Shown one piece after another: positions 8,835 to 17,005 of a DNA stretch of 64,000 bases. How positions within the stretch are numbered: position 1 is the first letter of the stretch; each line of letters starts with the position of its first letter. Location of the stretch: NCBI GenBank assembly GCA_015075515.1, contig JABTUE010000003.1, positions 496,001 through 560,000 of the forward strand, written 5' to 3'. A model generated the notes under the pieces. It saw only the letters and a list, made by a program, of their open reading frames with translations. It made no database searches and was not told the DNA's origin. Position numbers and translations under genes: made by a program. Origin of the DNA: Planctomycetota bacterium. GTDB lineage: Bacteria; Planctomycetota; UBA8742; UBA2392.

Positions 8835-10139
8835 CTACCCGGCCTGGGGCAGAATGATGCTGGCGGCGCGGCGCGCCGGGTCGAACATTTCCTGAATGCG
8901 CGCATTCACCTGTTCGGCGGTGATGCTGTCGGCCAGCGCCGGCACGTCAAACAGTTCATGCCGCTGGCCCAGCGCGCCAAGGTAGGCATAAGCCGTGCTT
9001 TCGGGGTCATTGAACGCGCGCAGATACCCGCCCAGAAACTTGCGGCGCTTGCGCTCGATCAGGCCGGCGTCCACGCCGCGGGCACGCGCGTCGTCAAGCA
9101 CCATCAGCAACTCACGGTACAGCGCGTCGGGGTCGCTGGTTTCGCCGCCGATCACGGCATAACCGAACCCTTTTTCGGCCTGGTACCCGGCGCCGAAGTC
9201 GCCGCCGATCAGTCCCGCGGCGTACAGCCGTTCGTAGGCCTCGCTTTCGCGGCTGAACAGCGCGTCCAGGGCCACGCCGCTGACCAGGTCCAGGCGCGCC
9301 AGTTCTCGGCCCTCGGGCGCGCCGGGATCCTTGAACCCCAGCAGCAGCCGCGGCCTGGCCACAAACATGCGGCGCTCGGCGCGCGGGGCGGCCACCGCGC
9401 CGGGTTCGGGCGGCAACTGCGGGCTGATGCGCGGCGCGGGGGTATCGGGTGCATAACGTGACGCCGCGGCATCGGCCATGCGCAACACGTCGGCGGGCTT
9501 CATGTCGCCGCACACGATCAGTGTCAGGTTCGTGGGGTGGTACCAGGCGGCGTGGCAGCGCTGCAGTTGTTCAGGCCCGATTTCGCGCACCATGGCCTCG
9601 GTGCCGGCGATGTCCACGCGCAGCGGGTGGTTCACGTACAACGACTGAAGCAATTGCTGGTAGCCCTGCCAGTGCGGGTGGTCCAGATACTGGTTGATCT
9701 CCTGGATGATGATGTCGCGTTCAATATCCACCAGTCTGCGGTCAAAGAACGGCGTCAGGGCCAGTTCCATCAGCGTGTCGAGGTTTTCCTCAAAGTACCG
9801 CACACATTCAAAGTAATAGGCCGTCTGGGTGTGGCTGGTGTGCGCGTTGCAATAGGCGCCCCGGCCGGAAAAACGGTCGGTCAGGTCGCCGGATTTTTTC
9901 TTGAACAACTGGTGTTCCAGAAAATGCGCGATCCCGCCCGGCACGCTGTATTCGCGGCCGTCCTGAAGCCAGTGCGTGTTGATGCTGCCGAAATCGGCCA
10001 CCACATAGGCAATGCGTTTTTCAAACCCGGGGCGCGGGGCAAAGATCAGCTTCATGCCGCAGGACAGCACGGCCTCGTGGCGCGTTTCGTCCAGACGCCT
10101 GGATTTGACGGCGGAGAGTTTGGGTTTGCGGGCGATCAT
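8835..10139 (-). CDS. M16-family zinc peptidase, YmfH-like
   Basis: Protein of 434 aa. ATG 10139 has a GGAG site upstream; an ORF start at 10190 would run into the preceding gene. The inverted zincin motif is intact (HFLEH, residues 72-76), with the third ligand Glu in IIIQEINQY near 147 and the downstream R/Y region of a C-terminal M16 domain. The spacing and flanks (GGIAHFLEHQLF, GAYCNAHTSHTQTAYYF) resemble the YmfH/YmfF branch rather than PqqF or mitochondrial processing peptidase. No signal peptide is visible, so it is probably cytoplasmic. It lies 26 bases after the SagB-like gene on the same strand; co-transcription is likely. Confidence 0.88.
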   Translation of the reverse strand: MIARKPKLSAVKSRRLDETRHEAVLSCGMKLIFAPRPGFEKRIAYVVADFGSINTHWLQDGREYSVPGGIAHFLEHQLFKKKSGDLTDRFSGRGAYCNAHTSHTQTAYYFECVRYFEENLDTLMELALTPFFDRRLVDIERDIIIQEINQYLDHPHWQGYQQLLQSLYVNHPLRVDIAGTEAMVREIGPEQLQRCHAAWYHPTNLTLIVCGDMKPADVLRMADAAASRYAPDTPAPRISPQLPPEPGAVAAPRAERRMFVARPRLLLGFKDPGAPEGRELARLDLVSGVALDALFSRESEAYERLYAAGLIGGDFGAGYQAEKGFGYAVIGGETSDPDALYRELLMVLDDARARGVDAGLIERKRRKFLGGYLRAFNDPESTAYAYLGALGQRHELFDVPALADSITAEQVNARIQEMFDPARRAASIILPQAG

Positions 10140-10165
10140 GGATACTCCGGCGGCAACCGGCGGCG

Positions 10166-11689
10166 TTACCCGCCCGGCCGGCCCAGACACGTAATGTACA
10201 CGCAGAGTTCCTTGGGCGGGATGCCCAGCAACTCGTTCACTTCATCGTCAAAAAACCCGCCAATGCCGGAAACACCAAGCCCCAGCCGGATCGCCCCCAC
10301 GTTCATGCGCTCGCCGATGTGCCCGGCGTCAAGGTGCAGATACCGGTAGGCCCGCGAACCAAAGCGCCGGGCGGCCTGATCCATGTCACTGGTGTGGATC
10401 ACCACCACCGAGGCGTCGCGGGCAAGCTCCTGGCCCAGACTCAGGTGGTAAATCTCGCGCCGCACTTCGGCCTGCTTGACCACCAGCAGTTCCATGAACC
10501 CCGGCGCGAAGTGATACACGCCGGGCTTGACGCCCTCCAGCGTGTTCACCACTACAAATGTTTCCAGCAGAGACGGCGCAAACAGCCGCGGCTGGGCATC
10601 GGGCGCCAGGGTCAGGTCCGGCCGGTACGCAAAGGCCAGCAGATCCGCCAGTTCGTGCAGCTTCAGCGGCGCGCCCGAAAGCACGCGCGTGCTGCGCCGC
10701 CGCAGAATCGCGTTTTCAATCTGGTCGTTCATGTCGGTGGTGCCGGGCTTCAGCTTGATGCCTGGCGCGAACTCGTACTTCGGGTTCACCGGGTAATCAA
10801 AGCCTTCGCCCGCCACGGCCTCGGCGGGAAACCCCGGCGGAATCGAGCCCGCGGCGTGCATGGCACGGATCGCGTCGGCATCGGGCTCGGGTTCGGGTTC
10901 CGGGCTGGGCCGCGCCGTCGGGCCGGGCCGGTACTGTGGAAACTCGGACTGCTCATGGATCGGGCATACAGCCAGCACGCCTTCCTTGCCCGCGGGTATG
11001 GCCAGCAGGTCGGCCACCTCGCCGTCCACAAACCCCCCGATCAGGCCCGCGCACAGCCCGAGCTTGGGCGCCACAATCGCAAGGTTGCCCAGCACGTGCC
11101 CGGTATCCAGCAGACAGCGGCGGTACGCGCGCTCGCCATAGCGCCAGGCGCTGCGCCAGTACACCGCCGTGGCCACCAAAGCCACGCGGCAGTCCGCCAG
11201 GGCTCCGTCGCCGAAACAGGCGTTGCGCAGCCGGGCAAATATCTCGTCGCCCGAAGGCGCCAGCCCGCGCGGGTAGACCTCGACCAGGCTGTGGTCGCGC
11301 ACATGGTAGTAGTAAATGCCGTCAGGCAGGTCGGCATGCCCGCGCACGGCAAGGTACAGGTCGGTCGGGTATAACGCCCCGGCACTGGGCGCGGCCCGGA
11401 AGAAATGCTGCTGGTCGCCGGCAAAGGCCACGCCTGTCACGCCGTTGGTGCCGAACAGCAGCATCGAAAGCCGCGGCAGGGAAAACGGGCCCTCGGTGTC
11501 GTTCAGGCCGCGTTCGGGGCTGTAGCTTTCGGGCTGGTTGGTCGGCAGATACGGCCGCATGTCATAGACCGGCGCGCCGCGGTAATCCTTGAACTGCTCG
11601 GGCGGGTTGTTCCAGTCAATGCTGTGGCCCTGACCCAGCGTGCTGGGGCTGTATTTGGTGCGCCGGTGGTACTCAAAGGCGTAGGCCAT
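10166..11689 (-). CDS. SagB/ThcOx-type FMN oxidoreductase with two nitroreductase domains
   Basis: Protein of 507 aa. The first nitroreductase-like domain (about 50-260) contains the SagB signature RAAPSAGALYPTDLYLAV and GIYYYHVRDHSL. A second domain (about 325-505) repeats the fold, with RRRSTRVLSG at its start and LDAGHIGERMNVGAIRLGLG plus a GGFFDDEVNELLGIP end. SagB enzymes oxidise azoline rings in thiazole/oxazole peptides, but many tandem-domain homologues occur outside such clusters with unknown substrates. No SagC/D-like cyclodehydratase or evident precursor peptide is nearby, so natural-product function is unproven. The partner downstream is an M16 peptidase. Confidence 0.87.
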   Translation of the reverse strand: MAYAFEYHRRTKYSPSTLGQGHSIDWNNPPEQFKDYRGAPVYDMRPYLPTNQPESYSPERGLNDTEGPFSLPRLSMLLFGTNGVTGVAFAGDQQHFFRAAPSAGALYPTDLYLAVRGHADLPDGIYYYHVRDHSLVEVYPRGLAPSGDEIFARLRNACFGDGALADCRVALVATAVYWRSAWRYGERAYRRCLLDTGHVLGNLAIVAPKLGLCAGLIGGFVDGEVADLLAIPAGKEGVLAVCPIHEQSEFPQYRPGPTARPSPEPEPEPDADAIRAMHAAGSIPPGFPAEAVAGEGFDYPVNPKYEFAPGIKLKPGTTDMNDQIENAILRRRSTRVLSGAPLKLHELADLLAFAYRPDLTLAPDAQPRLFAPSLLETFVVVNTLEGVKPGVYHFAPGFMELLVVKQAEVRREIYHLSLGQELARDASVVVIHTSDMDQAARRFGSRAYRYLHLDAGHIGERMNVGAIRLGLGVSGIGGFFDDEVNELLGIPPKELCVYITCLGRPGG

Positions 11690-11751
11690 GGGCTTTGTAG
11701 ACTTGCCGACTCTGCTTTTGGCAAGCCCCGGCGCCAGAATTCGCGTTACGC

Positions 11752-11776
11752 GCGCGTATCATGGCGCGTATCCATG
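11752..11776. promoter_or_regulatory. 12-bp direct repeat in a divergent promoter region
   Basis: GCGCGTATCATG (11752-11763) is followed immediately by GCGCGTATCCATG (11764-11776) in the 133-bp gap between the divergent SagB-like and coiled-coil genes. A nearby CTTGCC...GGCAAG inverted repeat lies around 11702-11726. A tandem operator is possible; no confident -35/-10 pair was found. Confidence 0.3.
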
Positions 11777-11822
11777 TTAACCCTTTTTCCGGCGGCGTGT
11801 CCGCCACTGCACAGGAGCCTGC

Positions 11823-12584
11823 ATGTATAAAGTGATCGCGGCCGCTGCCGCCGTGCTGTTGTCGGGCGTCATCGGGTCCATGACCCTGCCCGTTTCCGAT
11901 GCCCAGTCCAGGCTGGTACCCCAGCCGGCACCCATGCCGGGCCCGATGCCGCCGATGGTGGTCGAGCTTGAGCCCGAAGAAGACACGATCGTGATGTTCG
12001 AGGGCCCCGATCTTCGCGGCCAGTTCGCGCGCCCCGGACAACCGGGCACCTGGCAGATCGCCACCAGCCGCGACATGACGATTCTGCTGAACACCGCCAC
12101 CGGCGAGAGCTATCACCTGGTCGGGCGCGAGGGCAACTTTCACTGGAAGCCGATTGAACGCCCCGCCCCGCGCCCTGAAACCCAGTGGCCCGGCCTGCGC
12201 GAACTGCCCGCCTTCCCGCCCATGCCGCCGGCCGAACGCCCCGGCGCCGACCGCATGCGCAGGGCCCTTGATGAAGCCCGCCGTGATCTCAAGGATGCCG
12301 AAGGCAAGGAACGCGAAGCCCTCAAGCGCAAGATCGAGGAACTCGAACGTGCGTTGGAGAAACAACCCGCGCCCGAAAGCCAGCCCAAACGCGCCCCGGA
12401 CCGCGTCGAAGAGCTGGAAACACTGCTGACACGTCTGAACGACAAGGTCGCTACGCTGGAAAAACGCATCAAGGAAACAGACAGCAAAAAGGAAAGCCGC
12501 GAACTGGAAAGCATGGCCAACGAGCTGCGCGCCGAAATCAAGCGCGTCAAGCAGGAACTCGAGGCCGCGCGCAAGGGACGTTAG
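11823..12584 (+). CDS. Exported Pro-rich/coiled-coil protein of unknown function
   Basis: Protein of 253 aa. Residues 1-27 form a signal peptide (MYKVIAAAAAVLLSGVIGS, cleavage likely after DA near QSR). A small globular stretch about 45-105 (DTIVMFEGPDL, ILLNTATGESYHLV, HWKP) resembles a beta-propeller-like or lipocalin-like ligand surface but I recognise no family. A Pro-rich linker leads into a highly charged helix from about 145 to the end with two heptad blocks, predicted coiled coil. The stop TAG coincides with the TA insertion site of a MITE-like element. It is probably periplasmic. Confidence 0.75.
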   Translation: MYKVIAAAAAVLLSGVIGSMTLPVSDAQSRLVPQPAPMPGPMPPMVVELEPEEDTIVMFEGPDLRGQFARPGQPGTWQIATSRDMTILLNTATGESYHLVGREGNFHWKPIERPAPRPETQWPGLRELPAFPPMPPAERPGADRMRRALDEARRDLKDAEGKEREALKRKIEELERALEKQPAPESQPKRAPDRVEELETLLTRLNDKVATLEKRIKETDSKKESRELESMANELRAEIKRVKQELEAARKGR

Positions 12585-12747
12585 AGCATTTTCATGGTTC
12601 GTCTTCAGGCTTCCGCTTGCGGCGGGCGTCGCATCCCTGCGTCGCGCTCGCTCCATGTGGCCTCCAGCCACACCTGCGCTCGCGCTCCTTGGTCTGCTTG
12701 CCCGGCGCGGCGCGGAACCTCTGCATACAAACCATGAAAAAGCTCTA
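12582..12747. mobile_element. 166-bp MITE-like element with 18-bp terminal inverted repeats
   Basis: The ends TAGAGCATTTTCATGGTT (12582-12599) and AACCATGAAAAAGCTCTA (12730-12747) are inverted copies with one mismatch. Both ends begin with TA, as expected for an IS630/Tc1-mariner-type TA target duplication around 16-bp terminal repeats. The 130-bp interior has GC-rich partial palindromes (GTGGC...GCCAC) and no credible ORF. The left TA plus the first G of the element makes the TAG stop of the upstream gene. Removing the element leaves TA followed by G, so the stop is unchanged. No transposase is in the window. Confidence 0.65.
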
Positions 12748-12832
12748 GCGCAAAATTCAGCGGACAGGCCCCGGCCCCTTGCTAGGCTTGGGCCTGTCCC
12801 TGTCCCTGACTTTGCCGCCCCGTCGCGCGCCC

Positions 12833-13627
12833 GTGAAATACACGCTCTTGTGCCTTGTCCTGCTGGCCGCCGGCTGCGCGGCCACGGACCCCGACCTGAC
12901 AGACCGGCCCGCGGCCGACGCACCCGACGACCTTGCGCCGGGTGCTGCCCACCAGCGCGCGCTGGAACTGCGCGACAGCAACGAACTTGACCGGGCCCTG
13001 ACCTGGCTTTACAGCGCCGCGGCCCGTGGCCATGCGCCCTCACAGTTTGAACTGGGGCTTTGGTACCTGACCGGCCGTGGCGTGGCCGTGGACGAAGCCA
13101 AAGCCGCCGACTGGATGCACCGGGCCGCCCAGCAGCGCGACCGCGACGCCCTGCGTTATGTGTGGCAACTGCACCTGTTCGGGCGCGGCGTGCCGCGCGA
13201 CCTGGCGCTGGCCCGCCGGTGGCTTGAAACCGGCGCGCAGAACGGCGATGCCGCGCTGCAATACCGGCTGGGGGTCTGGCTGGCCGAAGGCGTGGACAGC
13301 CCGCCCGACAAACCCGCCGCCTGGCACTGGCTGGCACGGGCCGCCGACGGCGGGGTGGTCGAGGCCTGCTACCGCGCGGGACGGATGCTGCTGGAGGGCG
13401 ACGGCATTGACGCCAACGAATCCGCCGCCGTCCAAATGCTGCGCCGCGGCGCGATCGAGGGCCACCCGCCCTGCATGCTGCTGCTGGCCGATTGCCTGCG
13501 CGACGGCCGGGGGGTGGCGACCGGCCTTGCCGAGGCACTGGACTGGTACCGCCAGGCTGCCCGGCAGCGCGAGAACCCCGACGTGGCGGCCGCGGCCAAA
13601 CGGCGACTGGCCGAACTGGGCGGGTAA
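12833..13627 (+). CDS. Sel1-repeat lipoprotein
   Basis: Protein of 264 aa from GTG 12833, chosen because it starts a lipoprotein signal (VKYTLLCLVLLAAGC, lipobox AAGC); an upstream TTG at 12779 would spoil it. From about residue 60 it consists of six or so Sel1-like repeats of 36 residues, recognised by A..LG..Y..G.GV..D...A..W...AA patterns (QFELGLWYLTGRGVAVDEAK, YRLGVWLAEGV, LADCLRDGRGVATGLAEAL). Sel1 proteins are scaffolds in envelope signalling and stress pathways. Anchoring to the inner or outer membrane is likely. The MITE-like element lies just upstream, so its promoter may be inside or beside that element. Confidence 0.85.
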   Translation: MKYTLLCLVLLAAGCAATDPDLTDRPAADAPDDLAPGAAHQRALELRDSNELDRALTWLYSAAARGHAPSQFELGLWYLTGRGVAVDEAKAADWMHRAAQQRDRDALRYVWQLHLFGRGVPRDLALARRWLETGAQNGDAALQYRLGVWLAEGVDSPPDKPAAWHWLARAADGGVVEACYRAGRMLLEGDGIDANESAAVQMLRRGAIEGHPPCMLLLADCLRDGRGVATGLAEALDWYRQAARQRENPDVAAAAKRRLAELGG

Positions 13628-13688
13628 TCCGGCCCCGAAACTGGCCCCGGCGGCATTTGCTGCATAGAATCCGTGCCGGGAGGCGGCC

Positions 13689-15212
13689 GTGACGCGATTG
13701 CTGGTCGTTGTGCTGCTGTTGTTTGCGGCGGGGCCGCTGCTGGCCCAGAAGCCGATCAAGGTCGAATGGCGCGAGGTCAAATACCCCTCGGGCAAGCTCA
13801 AGGAAAAATACGCCGTCCAGGTTGACAAGAACGGCCGCGAGACACGTTTTGGCGACGCCTGGGAATACCACGAAAATGGCGCCAAGGCCGCCGAAGGCAA
13901 ATACCACGACGGCAAGAAAGAGGGCCGCTGGCGCTGGTACTACGAAACCGGCCAATTGCGCGAGGAAGGCCTGCTGGCCCAGGACGTGCGCTGGAAAACC
14001 TGGACTTCGTACCACCCCAACGGCAAGAAACGCCAGGAGGGCGATTACGACGCCGGCAAGCGCACCGGCAAGTGGACCTGGTGGTACGCCAACACCAAAA
14101 AGCGCGAAGAAAGCGGCTACAAGGACGACAAGCGCGACGGCCGCTTTCAGCAGTGGCACGAAACCGGCCAGAAATCCGTGGACGGCAAGCACGTCGCCGA
14201 CCAGCGCGACGGCACCTGGCAGTGGTGGCACGAAAACGGCCAGCTTGCGCGCTCAGGCCGCTACGACAAGGGCCGCATGTTCGACAAGTGGGAAGCCTGG
14301 CACCCCAACGGCAAGCCGGCCGAACTGCACGAGTACAAGGAACGCCCGACCAGATGGACGTTCTGGTACGACAACGGCAACCTTCAGGCCGAGGGCGAAG
14401 GCACCGGGCCCGAACGCCTGGGGCGCTGGACCTGGTACTACCGCAGCGGCACGCGCGAATCCACCGGCGAATACGTGGCGGGCAAGCGCGTGGGCCAGTG
14501 GACGTTCTTTCACGAGAACACGACCAAAAGCGAAGAGGGCAGCTACGTTGAGGGCCGCCGCTCGGGCCGCTGGACGGCCTGGCACGACAACGGCGCCAAG
14601 GCCAGCGAGGGCGAACTGGTCAGCGGCCAGCGCCGCGGCCTGTGGCTGACCTGGTACGCCAACGGCAACAAGGAACTGGAGGCCACCTACCGCGACGGTT
14701 ACCCCGAAGAACAGTGGACCTGCTGGCACCCCAACGGCAAGAAGGCCAGCGAAGGCCGCTGCCTGGACGGCCGGCGCACCGGCCGCTGGGTAATGTGGCA
14801 CGACAACGGCCAGCGCGCCTCCGAGGGCGAGTTCTCGCGCGGCGAACGCACCGGCCGCTGGAGCACCTGGTACCGCAACGGTTCGCTGGAAAGCCACGGC
14901 GAATACACGCGCGACAAGCGCACCGGCCGCTGGGAGTTCTGGCACGACAACGGGCACTTCGCGCGGCGCTGCAACTTCGCAGGCGATCGCCTGGACGGGG
15001 TGCTGGAAGTTTACGACACGGCGGGCCGTCTGCGGCTGCGGGCCGAATACCTGGCCGGGCTTGCGCACGGCTGGTGGCGCGAATACGACACCGAGGGCAA
15101 GATCGCCCGCCAGCAGTACTTTCAGGACGGCGAGACCGCCGAGCCACCCAAAGAAGAACCCAAGCAAGAACCTGAAAAAGACTCGAAGGAAACCCCGCCC
15201 GACAGCAAGTAG
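13689..15212 (+). CDS. Exported protein made of about 18 MORN_2 repeats
   Basis: Protein of 507 aa starting at GTG 13689, with GGGAGG eight bases upstream. A signal peptide (MTRLLVVVLLLFAAGPLLA) precedes a nearly uninterrupted array, residues about 55-480, of 23-24-residue MORN_2/YwqK-type units with the pattern (W/Y)(H/Y)xNGxxxxEGxYxxGKRxGRWxx. The last 25 residues are a charged Pro/Lys/Glu tail. Databases often label such proteins 'antitoxin YwqK', but only the repeat is shared. An extended beta-sheet solenoid on the periplasmic side is expected. Its stop is 3 bases from the convergent obgE stop. Short arrays are usual; this one is long. Confidence 0.85.
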   Translation: MTRLLVVVLLLFAAGPLLAQKPIKVEWREVKYPSGKLKEKYAVQVDKNGRETRFGDAWEYHENGAKAAEGKYHDGKKEGRWRWYYETGQLREEGLLAQDVRWKTWTSYHPNGKKRQEGDYDAGKRTGKWTWWYANTKKREESGYKDDKRDGRFQQWHETGQKSVDGKHVADQRDGTWQWWHENGQLARSGRYDKGRMFDKWEAWHPNGKPAELHEYKERPTRWTFWYDNGNLQAEGEGTGPERLGRWTWYYRSGTRESTGEYVAGKRVGQWTFFHENTTKSEEGSYVEGRRSGRWTAWHDNGAKASEGELVSGQRRGLWLTWYANGNKELEATYRDGYPEEQWTCWHPNGKKASEGRCLDGRRTGRWVMWHDNGQRASEGEFSRGERTGRWSTWYRNGSLESHGEYTRDKRTGRWEFWHDNGHFARRCNFAGDRLDGVLEVYDTAGRLRLRAEYLAGLAHGWWREYDTEGKIARQQYFQDGETAEPPKEEPKQEPEKDSKETPPDSK

Positions 15213-15215
15213 ACC

Positions 15216-16340
15216 CTAACCGGGAGCCTGCCCGGCACCGCCGCGCAGCATGTGGTACAGCTTCCACAGCAGGTCCTGCACACCCTGGCCGGTCACGCCG
15301 CTGATCAGTTCCACCGGCCGCCCGATCCGCCGCGAAAGCTCGGCGGCCTTTTCCGGCGCGCCCGGCACGTCGGCCTTGTTGGCCGCCACCACACGCGGCT
15401 TGGCCGCCAGTTCCGGGCTGAAGGCAGCCAGTTCACCCACGATCACATCGTGGTCACGCGCCAGTTGGTCGGGCTCGTGCTCGCTTACGTCAATCAGATG
15501 CAGCAGCACGCGGGTGCGCTCGACATGCCGCAGGAACTGGTGGCCCAGCCCCTTGCCCTGGCTGGCGCCCTCGATCAGCCCCGGGATGTCCGCGATCACA
15601 AACCGGCTTTCGCCCTGCATGTCCACAATGCCCAGGTACGGCGACAGCGTCGTAAACGGGTAGGCCGCGATCTTGGGCCGCGCCCGCGTGGTGCGGGCCA
15701 GAAACGTGCTTTTGCCCGCGTTGGGCAGCCCGACCAGCCCCACATCGGCAATCAGCTTGACCTCAAGCCGGAGGCGCCGCACCTCGCCGGGACGGCCGGG
15801 GTTGGCCTTGCGCGGCGCCTGGTGGGTGGCGGTGGCAAAGTGCTTATTGCCGAAGCCGCCGTTGCCGCCGCGGGCCACAACAAAGCGCATTCCGGGCTGG
15901 TCAAGGTCGGCCAGCACGCGCGACCGGAACACCGGGGCGGGTTCAACGTAATCTTCGCCGCTGGCGCCTTCGGCGGTGAAGGCCTGGGGCGGGGCGTGCA
16001 CGTCTTCGTCCGGCGGCGCGGGCGTTGCCGCGGGTTCTTCGACATACAGTTCGTGAACGACCGTGCCCACGGGAACCTCGACCTCGGTGTCGGGCGCGTT
16101 CTTGCCGGCCTTGTCGTTGCCCATGCCCTTGCCGCCGTCTTTGGCGCGGATCTCGCGGATGTTCTGCAGGTGACCCAGCCCGTTGAGGTGATGGCTGGCC
16201 ACCAGAATCACGTCGCCGCCGTCACCGCCGTCGCCGCCGTCTGGGCCGCCCTTGGGCATCTGCGACTCATGGCGGAACGAGACCAGCCCGTCGCCGCCCT
16301 TGCCCGCGCGCACCACCAGTTCGTGTTCGTCCACAAACAT
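15216..16340 (-). CDS. obgE: Obg-family GTPase with an insertion in the Obg fold
   Basis: Protein of 374 aa. The Gly-rich Obg domain (residues 1-190, GGPDGGDGGDGGDV) is followed by a GTPase domain with G1 GLPNAGKST (204-212), G2 YPFTTLSP, G3 DIPGL (251-255), G4 NKAD (321-324) and G5 at about 347. Obg proteins bind the 50S subunit and link ribosome maturation, GTP/ppGpp level and chromosome events. The third C-terminal OCT domain is absent. Unusually, about 40 residues rich in Pro, Ala and Glu (101-141) interrupt the Obg domain after the VGTVVHELYV strand. No rplU/rpmA pair is next to it. Confidence 0.95.
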   Translation of the reverse strand: MFVDEHELVVRAGKGGDGLVSFRHESQMPKGGPDGGDGGDGGDVILVASHHLNGLGHLQNIREIRAKDGGKGMGNDKAGKNAPDTEVEVPVGTVVHELYVEEPAATPAPPDEDVHAPPQAFTAEGASGEDYVEPAPVFRSRVLADLDQPGMRFVVARGGNGGFGNKHFATATHQAPRKANPGRPGEVRRLRLEVKLIADVGLVGLPNAGKSTFLARTTRARPKIAAYPFTTLSPYLGIVDMQGESRFVIADIPGLIEGASQGKGLGHQFLRHVERTRVLLHLIDVSEHEPDQLARDHDVIVGELAAFSPELAAKPRVVAANKADVPGAPEKAAELSRRIGRPVELISGVTGQGVQDLLWKLYHMLRGGAGQAPG

Positions 16341-16445
16341 GGGCCGAGGTTATAGGCCGCCCGCGCAGGGGCGCGAGTAGGCGCGCGCCGCGCGGCTTGC
16401 CTTTTGCGCGCGCCGGCCGCACACTTGGGCCAACCGGAGACAGCC

Positions 16446-17003
16446 ATGAGCGACGCGCCGCTGAAACTGCTGATTCTTGGCACCGGGCCGCTGGCCCTGG
16501 CGGCCTTTGACGCCATTGCCGGCGGCGCCGTGGCCGACGGCGCGACCGGCGGCATGAAGGTGCTGATGTTCATTGACACCGGCGACGGCGCGATGATCGG
16601 CGAAGAACTGGCGGGGCTGCGCGTGCAGGGCGGGCTGGGCGATCTGCCGCGGCTGAAGATCCAGGGCGCCAACGCCGTGTTTGTGGCGTGCGAAGACGCC
16701 GCCCAAAGGGCCAAAGCCATCGAAGCCGCGGGCAAGGTCAAGTACCGCATGGTCAGCCTGCGGCACCCCGGCGCCGTGGTCAGCGCAGGCGCGACCGTGG
16801 GCGACGGCGGGTTTCTGGGGCCGTTGTGCGTGATCGGGGCCGGGGCCAAGGTGGGCCGCGGCGTGCATATCGGCGCCGGCGCGATCATTGAACCCGGCGC
16901 GACCGTGGGCGAAGGTGCCAGCATCGGCGCGGGTGCGATCGTGGGGCCCGGGGCCAAAGTCGCGCCCGGCACGGCCGTGGGGCTGGGCGAGATTGTGCGC
17001 TGA
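16446..17003 (+). CDS. NeuD-like sugar O-acyltransferase (hexapeptide repeat)
   Basis: Protein of 185 aa; ATG 16446 has a GGAG site. A short Rossmann-like N-terminal domain (LLILGTGPLALAAFD, VLMFIDTGDG) leads into a left-handed beta-helix of hexapeptide repeats from about 95 (GAVVSAGATVGDG, IGAGAKVGRGVHIGAGAIIEPGATVGEG). This is the layout of NeuD/PglD-type acetyltransferases that modify nucleotide-linked or sialic sugars using acetyl-CoA. The expected substrate is a sugar of a surface polysaccharide, but no nearby polysaccharide gene identifies it. A GNAT gene begins 2 bases after the stop, so the two form an operon. Confidence 0.78.
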   Translation: MSDAPLKLLILGTGPLALAAFDAIAGGAVADGATGGMKVLMFIDTGDGAMIGEELAGLRVQGGLGDLPRLKIQGANAVFVACEDAAQRAKAIEAAGKVKYRMVSLRHPGAVVSAGATVGDGGFLGPLCVIGAGAKVGRGVHIGAGAIIEPGATVGEGASIGAGAIVGPGAKVAPGTAVGLGEIVR

Positions 17004-17005
17004 CC

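Noticed and set aside
11673..14231. Minus-strand frame of 852 codons spanning the coiled-coil, Sel1 and MORN genes
   Set aside because: It crosses three well-supported plus-strand genes and the MITE, and its translation is Arg/Pro/Gly noise.
13689..15212. MORN_2 protein as a toxin-antitoxin component
   Set aside because: The 'YwqK antitoxin' name comes from the repeat only; no toxin gene or small partner is beside it.
15221..15236. Small hairpin CCGGG...CCCGG as a terminator between the MORN and obgE genes
   Set aside because: The stem has five base pairs only and lies within the last codons of obgE, without a T-run.
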